Assembly (NCBI GenBank): GCA_018648685.1
Contig: JABGQT010000112.1
Location: 1-41,287 of the forward strand
Length of the DNA stretch: 41,287 bases
Source: Anaerolineae bacterium
GTDB taxonomy: Bacteria > Chloroflexota > Anaerolineae > Anaerolineales > Villigracilaceae
Reading direction: 5' to 3'
The position numbers were made by a program, and so were the translations under genes. Below the pieces are notes generated by a model. It was not told the DNA's origin. It worked only from the letters and a program-made list of their open reading frames with translations, and did no database searches. Below are positions 35,716-41,287 of the stretch, piece after piece (positions within the stretch are counted from its first letter, which is position 1; each line of letters starts with the position of its first letter).

Positions 35716-36384
35716 TCATTGGTCTAATTGGTCTATTAACTGCTTAAAATCTTCTGGATAAGGCGCAGTAAAAGTCATTTTTTCTCTTTTTACGGGATGC
35801 TCGATGGATAGCTCATAGGCATGCAAAGCGGCGCGCGCGATCAAATCGCTTTCTTCTGCACCATATAGGATGTCTGCGACGATGGGAAGTCCCGATGTGG
35901 ATAGATGAACCCTGATCTGATGTGTTCTACCGGTTTTCGGCTTTGCTTCGATCATGCTGTAGGCTTGCCTGTGCCCGACAGGGTGCCACTGTTTAATGAC
36001 CTTAAAATCGGTCTCGGATGGTTTCCCGCGATGGTTGTCGACAACTGTGCGGTGTTTTCTGCCCACATTCACATGCAGGGAATGACGAGCGGTATATTCG
36101 TTCCATTCGGGGTAGTCTTCGACGATGGCGTGATAGGTTTTATCCACTTCTCGTTTTTCAAATTGCGTATTCAAATGGCGGTGCGCTTCTGCATTGCGCG
36201 CAAAAACGATCACGCCGCTGGTAACTTTATCCAAGCGGTGAACAACCCAAATGCGACCGAATTTCTTTTCGAGCATTGCTTTAAGAAAAAGAGCGTTCTC
36301 ATCCCAACCTTCGTTGAGAACAGAAACGCCTGCTTGCTTGTTCAGAACGATAATTTGTTTGTCTTGATGGAGGGTATTTAGCAT
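35716..36384 (-). CDS. RluA-family pseudouridine synthase
   Basis: A 222-residue pseudouridine synthase without S4 domain. The catalytic Asp52 is in VVHRLDKVTSG, with the family motifs LNKQAGVSV near the start and KTGRTHQIRVHL about residue 155. It isomerises uridine in rRNA or tRNA; the exact site is unknown. The start is ATG 36384. The frame is open on to 36819, but that extension is Cys/Arg-rich, lies antisense to the 36463 lipoprotein gene and is not homologous. The Shine-Dalgarno is weak. It is divergent from the lipoprotein gene across 78 bases. Confidence 0.88.
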   Translation of the reverse strand: MLNTLHQDKQIIVLNKQAGVSVLNEGWDENALFLKAMLEKKFGRIWVVHRLDKVTSGVIVFARNAEAHRHLNTQFEKREVDKTYHAIVEDYPEWNEYTARHSLHVNVGRKHRTVVDNHRGKPSETDFKVIKQWHPVGHRQAYSMIEAKPKTGRTHQIRVHLSTSGLPIVADILYGAEESDLIARAALHAYELSIEHPVKREKMTFTAPYPEDFKQLIDQLDQ

Positions 36385-36462
36385 GAATGTATTAAACCAT
36401 AGATTGATGATTATGATAAAATTTAGACAAATATACTCTTTATTAGAAGGAAGGAAAGTTAG

Positions 36463-37899
36463 ATGAAGCCAATACGTTTTTTTATGCTTTTTTCGTTTAT
36501 AAGTATTCTTTTGGTTGCCTGCGGAACTGTGTCGACTCCACCCGTAGATGAGCAAGTGGTTTTGGCAACAATGGTTGCTGAAACAGTGCAAGCTGCACTT
36601 GATGAGTCTCCGGCAGAAATATCTGCTACGCAGGCTGCGCCCACAGATAATAATGCGCCTGCTCCTGTTGCGCCGACTGCAGAAGCAGCGCCACCAACAG
36701 CTGTTCCGCCGCCTGTTTCGCCAGCCGCCTTGACGGTAGCCTATGTGAAAGACGGCAATATTTATGTCTGGACGGAAGGTGGTAGCAGCGTTGGCTTGAC
36801 CGGTACAACTGATGCACAAAAACTTAGCATCTCCAGCGATGGACAGCGAATTGCCTATGTCCGTGAGTTATCAGCAGTTCCGCCTACTTATGAATTGTGG
36901 GTGGTGAATTCGGATGGTGGCTTACTTAACCCACAGCTACTCGTAAGCCAGGCTGAGATGGATGCGCTCAAAGCCGCAAGCCAATTTGCCACCGCCGATG
37001 GATTTGATTATGATCAGATCAAATTCCGCCCGGGAACACATGAGCTCTATTACAGCACGGTGCCGCGTTTTATGGGACCCGGGTATGCACCAAGCTATGA
37101 TCTGCGTATGGTCAACGCCGATACACTGGCAAAATCAACACTTTTTGATTTTGGGCAGGCGGGCGCTTTCACCTTTTCACCCGATGGGGCGCAAATAGCG
37201 CTTTCTGCGCCAGATCATATTAGTTTGGTCAATACCGATGGCAGCAATTTGCGCGCAAATGTGCTCACTTATCCCTTGGTTGGTACCTATAGCGAATACC
37301 AATACCATCCCTCGCCGATCTGGGCAGTTGACTCTCTTTCGTTACGAGTCTCGATCCCGCCCGAGGATACGCTGACTGAACCAACACCACCTACTACTCT
37401 GTGGTATATCCCTGTAGATGGCTCTGCTGCAACGCAATTGGGGAGTATTCCGGCAATTCCCTTCGATTGGCCTGATGGCGCTTTTTCACCGGATATGAGC
37501 TATGTGGCCTATTCAAAGAGCGTAGGTGAGCCGACTGAAAATCAGCGTGAGATTCATATTGCCTATGCAGATGGCTCTGGCGATATTATTTTTGCAACGG
37601 GCACCAGCCTTCAATTCCGCGGCTGGACGCCGGATGCAACCCGTTTTCTTTACGCATCGCATAGTGTGGAAGATTCGGGGCTTTATCTTGGCAGTATCAA
37701 TGGGGGCGTTTTCACGATCACCTCTGTAAATCAAACCATGCGCCAAATAGAGTGGGTGGATAACGACCGCATTATCTTTATTTATGATAATCCGACCAAT
37801 GGCGCAAGTGAACTGCGTATCAGCCATCAAGGTGGGACCAATCATGCTTTTATTGATACGTTGTCGGATTCTTTTCCCAGCTACGATTTCACGCAGTAG
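36463..37899 (+). CDS. TolB/DPP-IV-like propeller lipoprotein
   Basis: A 478-residue protein. A lipoprotein signal ends in LLVAC (Cys20). An Ala/Pro/Thr linker (about 45-90) is followed by beta-propeller repeats: VAYVKDGNIYVWTEGG, ISSDGQRIAYVREL, FSPDGAQIALSAPD, FSPDMSYVAYSKSV and WTPDATRFLYAS, six to seven blades filling the rest. Its surface location and binding role are inferred. AGAAGGAAGG precedes the ATG. It differs from the 33246 lipoprotein in linker position (N-terminal here, C-terminal there). A strong terminator follows. Confidence 0.82.
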   Translation: MKPIRFFMLFSFISILLVACGTVSTPPVDEQVVLATMVAETVQAALDESPAEISATQAAPTDNNAPAPVAPTAEAAPPTAVPPPVSPAALTVAYVKDGNIYVWTEGGSSVGLTGTTDAQKLSISSDGQRIAYVRELSAVPPTYELWVVNSDGGLLNPQLLVSQAEMDALKAASQFATADGFDYDQIKFRPGTHELYYSTVPRFMGPGYAPSYDLRMVNADTLAKSTLFDFGQAGAFTFSPDGAQIALSAPDHISLVNTDGSNLRANVLTYPLVGTYSEYQYHPSPIWAVDSLSLRVSIPPEDTLTEPTPPTTLWYIPVDGSAATQLGSIPAIPFDWPDGAFSPDMSYVAYSKSVGEPTENQREIHIAYADGSGDIIFATGTSLQFRGWTPDATRFLYASHSVEDSGLYLGSINGGVFTITSVNQTMRQIEWVDNDRIIFIYDNPTNGASELRISHQGGTNHAFIDTLSDSFPSYDFTQ

Positions 37900-37921
37900 A
37901 TTTAATCTTTCCATTAAAGTA

Positions 37922-37961
37922 AAAGAGTTCCGAGTTTTCAAAACTCGGAACTCTTTCTTTT
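37922..37961. terminator. Bidirectional terminator between the propeller lipoprotein and sortase genes
   Basis: AAAGAGTTCCGAGTTT (37922-37937) is complementary to AAACTCGGAACTCTTT (37941-37956) and is followed by CTTTT. On the minus strand the stem is followed by TACTTTAA, so it may also stop the sortase transcript, about 80 bases beyond that stop. Confidence 0.8.
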
Positions 37962-38036
37962 AGCGTAGTTTCAACTATTTGACGCTCACCAGTACAGCGC
38001 TGCCCCTCGCAAAGAGATGCTCGGGATACGAGCCTT

Positions 38037-41000
38037 TTATTGAACAGAGATAAGAACGGCTCTAACAGCTCTCCTGAAGAGATATTCTCCGTTGAAGGGA
38101 TTATAGAATTCACAGGTGACGAGGGTTAGCCAATCATATTCTTCGGATTGGAAGGCGGCGTCCACGTTTTTTACGGTGACGAGTTTGGACTCACGCACTT
38201 CGTAGGTGTAGGTCATGCCCCACGCCTGGATTTGAACTTGATCCCCATATTTCAACGTTTTCAGCTCCGAGAAGATTCCCGGTTGATTGTAGGCGTCCCA
38301 AACGTGACCGGTGATGACGGTGTTCCCTGCCCAAGTGGGGAAGGCAGAGCCAGATAAATAGCCCGCACTATTGCCGAGCCAAGTCACATCCCAGCCAGCT
38401 TCTGATTGCGGCACGCCGATAATGGGCATATTCACACCGAGCTTGGGGATTTCGAGCAGCATCGCTGTTGCGGTGTAGGCTTTGGCAGCAGGCTGCTTGG
38501 GGAGCTGGGTAACTTCGCGATGACGGAATCCAGTTGAGGGCAAGGACGGTGCGGCTGTCTGAACAGTGAAGTTGAGCGGTGAATCGCTGGTTCCACCATT
38601 TAATTTATTGCCTGAGAGGTCTTCTATCGATGTCGTTCCACAAACAAATAAACGGTATGTGCCAAGGGGGAGTGATGTGCCATCGTTAATTGCTAGAGTG
38701 GTTATAAATGGATCAGAATCATCATAGCTGGCTGTGTTGACGCTGATTTTTGTATCATCGGCTGCTGCACCAATTAAAGGTGGCTCTACTGATCCAAAAT
38801 ACGAGAAGTAATGCAGATTTTCGTCATCATCATCATATGACGTAACACCAAGGCCATTACCTTCTAAGGCAATTAGAGAATTGTAGTAGCCAATATCTCC
38901 ATCCGAAAGCAATATGCGGGGTTCCTTCCAAGAAGTCCCATCAACATCAGAGGCTTGGATCAATGCCAATTCTTCAGAATTGCGCTGATACGCAATGGTT
39001 GGATAGCCATCGATCACGGCCAGCTCATGGTAAGAACCTACATGATCATTTTCTCTCACCACAACACGAGTAGCCCAACTTGCCCCATCCGCGTTCGATG
39101 CCCGAATATAATACATGATCTTATTATCAGAATCATAATAAACAACCGCCGGGTTTCCATTGACGATTGCCATAGCTAGTTCATCATAATCGCCCATGCT
39201 ATCATCCAAAATCACCGGTGTGCCCCATGATGTTCCATTGATGTCATCTGCCAGCACATATTCGACATCGTAGTTATCATGGTTAAAATAGGCAACAGCC
39301 GGTCTTCCATTGGCAATTACTATTTCAACATCATCACCGCGTACGCCACTCACAAGCACCGGGGTTCCCCAGGCAGTCCCAGCGGCATTTGTAGCACGGA
39401 CAAATAACACGGCATCATTATCATAGTCTTGGTAGGCGATAGCAGGGTTCCCGTTGATAACTGCCATGGATAAGTCTGTCCCTGTATCATCACTAGAACA
39501 ATCAACGCAAAGAGGTACCCCCCAATTTGTGCCCTGAGTATCCGTAGCTCTAATGAAATACAGGTCTTCTTCATCATCATCATAAAATGCAATTGCTGGA
39601 TTTCCATTCACGACCCGCAACTCAAGCTTAGTATAATATTGTTCAATATCATCATCATCTAAATCAAGTGTTTGTGGTGCTCCCCACCTTTTCCCTTGAG
39701 CATCTAAGGCTCTAACATATTTTATTTCGTCAGAATCATGGTCTTCGTAAGCGACTGCGGGGAATCCATCAACAAGAGTCATAGATGCCCATCTTCCTAC
39801 ATCTCCATCGCCATCAACAATGGTGGAAGATTCAATGGTTGTTGAGCAAGCACTTGTGTCAAAGGTGCCGTTTTCGCCTGCTTCTATCAGAATATAATTT
39901 TCTTCTGATTCTGCTGATTCTTGGGTGATATTCTCACTGAACTCGATTGTGATCTGCGCAGGTCCTGTAGAAAACCTGCTTCCAGTCGAGGGGAAGGTGT
40001 TTGAACCATATAGCACTGTAGGTGGTTCTGTGTCTGGATCTACAGACCCGACGTAAGTGAAATAGTATAGATCTTCATCTGTACCATCGTGGGTGGCTAC
40101 TCCAAGTCCATTTTCGAGGGAAATCATGGTGTTGTACATTCCGATATCCCCTGTCGAGAGCAAGATAACGGGGTCTTTCCAGGATGTTCCGTTTACATCG
40201 GCAGCTTGAATTAATGCCAAGTCATCATCTAGCTGTTCCGCTCCTTCTGAGTTGCGCTGGTAGGCAATGGTTGGATAGCCATCGATCACAACCAGATCAT
40301 GATACGAGTCTACTTTATCATTTGCTCTAACGACCACGCGCGAACGCCAGCCGGATCCTTCTGCATCGCTTGCCCGAATATAATACATGACTTCGCTATC
40401 TTCATCGTAATAGGCTACGGCAGGATTGCCGTTGACGATTGTCATTGCTAACTCATCATAAGTCCCCATGGTGTTATCCAAAACCACTGGTGTCCCCCAT
40501 GCTGATCCATTGTTATCATCTGCAATTACATATTCGACATTATAGTTATCGTAGTCAAAATAGGCGATTGCTGGTCTTCCATCGGCAATTACAATTTCAA
40601 TATCCGATCCATTTACCCCACTGGCTAGCACCGGGGCTCCCCAGGCAGTCCCCGTGGCATTTGTAGCGCGGACAAATAGCACTGTGTCGTTATCATAGTC
40701 TCTGTAGGCGATAGCGGGGTTGCCATTAACTATTGCCATGGATAGTTCTTCCCCTCTATCATCACTGGAGCAATCAACACAAATAGGCGTTCCCCAGTTG
40801 GTACCCTGCGCATCTGTAGCTCTAATGAAATACAGATCTTCTCCGTCATAATCATAAAATGCAATTGCAGGGTATCCATTTACAACGATTAATTCAAGCT
40901 TGTCTCCATACTGTTCAATAGACCCGCCCAAGGATAAAGTTTGGGGAGTTTCCCACGAATGTCCTTGAGAATCTAAAGCCCTGACATATTTGATTTCGTT

Positions 41001-41195
41001 TCCGTCACCATCTTCGTAGGCAATCGCAGGGAATCCATCCACAATTGCCATGCTTGCCCTTGAGCCTACATCCCCAGCCTGGTCAACAATGACAGAATGT
41101 TCAGTGCCCGTTGCGCCAGCGATTGACAGCACTAGAAAGATCTCGACAACTATGCTTATCAATAAGATAAATCCGAACTTTTTTGACTTGAACAT
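38037..41195 (-). CDS. Giant surface protein: two beta-propellers, split Ig-like domain, C-terminal sortase
   Basis: A 1,052-residue protein. A signal/TM segment (about 7-28) precedes propeller 1 (about 32-382) made of roughly 50-residue units of the form IVNGNPAIAYxDxD...VRATxxxGTxWG. Next come the first half of an SbsA-type Ig-like domain (GSNTFPSTGSRFSTGPAQITIEFSE), propeller 2 (about 455-803), the second Ig half (TKISVNTASYDDSD, LPLGTYRLFVCGTTSIEDLSGN), LPSTG (885-889) and a sortase domain (His in ITGHVWD, Cys in TLVTCEFYNP, Arg in FRRAVRA). I chose ATG 41195; in-frame ATGs at 41213 and 41285 are possible. Sortases cleave and re-ligate wall proteins; here the target may be itself. Confidence 0.85.
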   Translation of the reverse strand: MFKSKKFGFILLISIVVEIFLVLSIAGATGTEHSVIVDQAGDVGSRASMAIVDGFPAIAYEDGDGNEIKYVRALDSQGHSWETPQTLSLGGSIEQYGDKLELIVVNGYPAIAFYDYDGEDLYFIRATDAQGTNWGTPICVDCSSDDRGEELSMAIVNGNPAIAYRDYDNDTVLFVRATNATGTAWGAPVLASGVNGSDIEIVIADGRPAIAYFDYDNYNVEYVIADDNNGSAWGTPVVLDNTMGTYDELAMTIVNGNPAVAYYDEDSEVMYYIRASDAEGSGWRSRVVVRANDKVDSYHDLVVIDGYPTIAYQRNSEGAEQLDDDLALIQAADVNGTSWKDPVILLSTGDIGMYNTMISLENGLGVATHDGTDEDLYYFTYVGSVDPDTEPPTVLYGSNTFPSTGSRFSTGPAQITIEFSENITQESAESEENYILIEAGENGTFDTSACSTTIESSTIVDGDGDVGRWASMTLVDGFPAVAYEDHDSDEIKYVRALDAQGKRWGAPQTLDLDDDDIEQYYTKLELRVVNGNPAIAFYDDDEEDLYFIRATDTQGTNWGVPLCVDCSSDDTGTDLSMAVINGNPAIAYQDYDNDAVLFVRATNAAGTAWGTPVLVSGVRGDDVEIVIANGRPAVAYFNHDNYDVEYVLADDINGTSWGTPVILDDSMGDYDELAMAIVNGNPAVVYYDSDNKIMYYIRASNADGASWATRVVVRENDHVGSYHELAVIDGYPTIAYQRNSEELALIQASDVDGTSWKEPRILLSDGDIGYYNSLIALEGNGLGVTSYDDDDENLHYFSYFGSVEPPLIGAAADDTKISVNTASYDDSDPFITTLAINDGTSLPLGTYRLFVCGTTSIEDLSGNKLNGGTSDSPLNFTVQTAAPSLPSTGFRHREVTQLPKQPAAKAYTATAMLLEIPKLGVNMPIIGVPQSEAGWDVTWLGNSAGYLSGSAFPTWAGNTVITGHVWDAYNQPGIFSELKTLKYGDQVQIQAWGMTYTYEVRESKLVTVKNVDAAFQSEEYDWLTLVTCEFYNPFNGEYLFRRAVRAVLISVQ
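38785..41105 (-). repeat. Duplicated propeller-coding segment within the sortase gene
   Basis: About 1.05 kb at 40049-41105 (propeller 1) is repeated at 38785-39830 (propeller 2), clearly similar at DNA and protein level: GRASMAIVDGFPAIAYED-type openings, CVDCSSDD, YHDLVVIDGYPTIAYQRNSE against YHELAVIDGYPTIAYQRNSE, and YFTYVGSV against YFSYFGSV. About 215 bases encoding half of an Ig-like domain separate them. Confidence 0.8.
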
Positions 41196-41287
41196 AGTTT
41201 TTTTACGCCTCATATAATTAGAGTATAGGCTTTTTTGTGCTGCCTCAGCGCAAAATGGAAAAATGGCATCCATGTTATAGTTCACAA

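Noticed and set aside
36385-36819. Open extension of the RluA-type gene upstream of 36384
   Set aside because: The extra 145 residues are Cys/Arg-rich, antisense to a clear lipoprotein gene and outside the family's length; only 35716-36384 is supported.
38001-38030. GCTCG-GGATA-CGAGC hairpin followed by CTTTT as a terminator
   Set aside because: The 5-bp stem reads on the plus strand, where the lipoprotein transcript has already met a much stronger terminator at 37922-37961.

Overview
The window looks like chromosomal DNA of a Chloroflexota bacterium, most likely of the class Anaerolineae. This is inferred from gene style and not from a marker phylogeny: TolB-like propeller lipoproteins with Pro/Thr-rich linkers, very large membrane histidine kinases stacked with GAF domains, a sortase fused to an SbsA-type Ig-like domain, and dispersed GTCATTGCGAG palindromic repeats. 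Coding density is high and no gap exceeds 300 bases. I see no tRNA, rRNA, CRISPR array or insertion sequence.

Layout. 249-8323 (minus): alanine aminotransferase, a Cache/GAF/PAS histidine kinase, a plsC-like acyltransferase overlapping cmk by ATGA, and a GT-C-type membrane protein. 8467-13377 (minus): a DUF4240 protein, a Nudix hydrolase, an EamA exporter, a phosphohexomutase and a DUF389 membrane protein fused to an SH3-like domain, separated by palindromic repeats. 13574-21888 (minus): a PDZ-7TM-GAF histidine kinase with a FIST sensor protein, then gyrB and a membrane protein. 21977-23574 (plus): a membrane protein and plsY. 23623-24974 (minus): a metallo-beta-lactamase-fold hydrolase and a DUF423 protein. 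25184-27690 (plus): two translationally coupled transporters, MFS then MATE-like. 27910-29788 (minus): recA and a HEAT-like protein. 29820-32056: a small accessory island (arylamine N-acetyltransferase, small membrane protein, methyltransferase) with two related structured elements that resemble integron attC sites. 32083-36384 (minus): M23 lipoprotein, TolB-like lipoprotein, a beta-sandwich protein and an RluA-type pseudouridine synthase. 36463-37899 (plus): a second TolB-like lipoprotein. 38037-41195 (minus): a giant propeller-sortase protein.

How genes fit together. The housekeeping set covers nucleotide and lipid precursors (cmk, plsC-like, plsY), DNA topology and repair (gyrB, recA) and sugar phosphate supply. 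The envelope set (M23, TolB-like lipoproteins, sortase fusion) fits a single-membrane cell surface. The two histidine kinases have no response regulator in the window; the second is almost certainly co-transcribed with its FIST partner.

The observations most worth following up are: (1) a sortase whose own chain carries an LPSTG motif just before the catalytic domain and in which a duplicated propeller sits inside an Ig-like domain; (2) a recA promoter with a LexA-like box in its spacer and a leader with two interleaved perfect stems, giving a pseudoknot or a two-state switch; (3) attC-like elements around an accessory-gene island; and (4) promoter-overlapping palindromes at three further genes.
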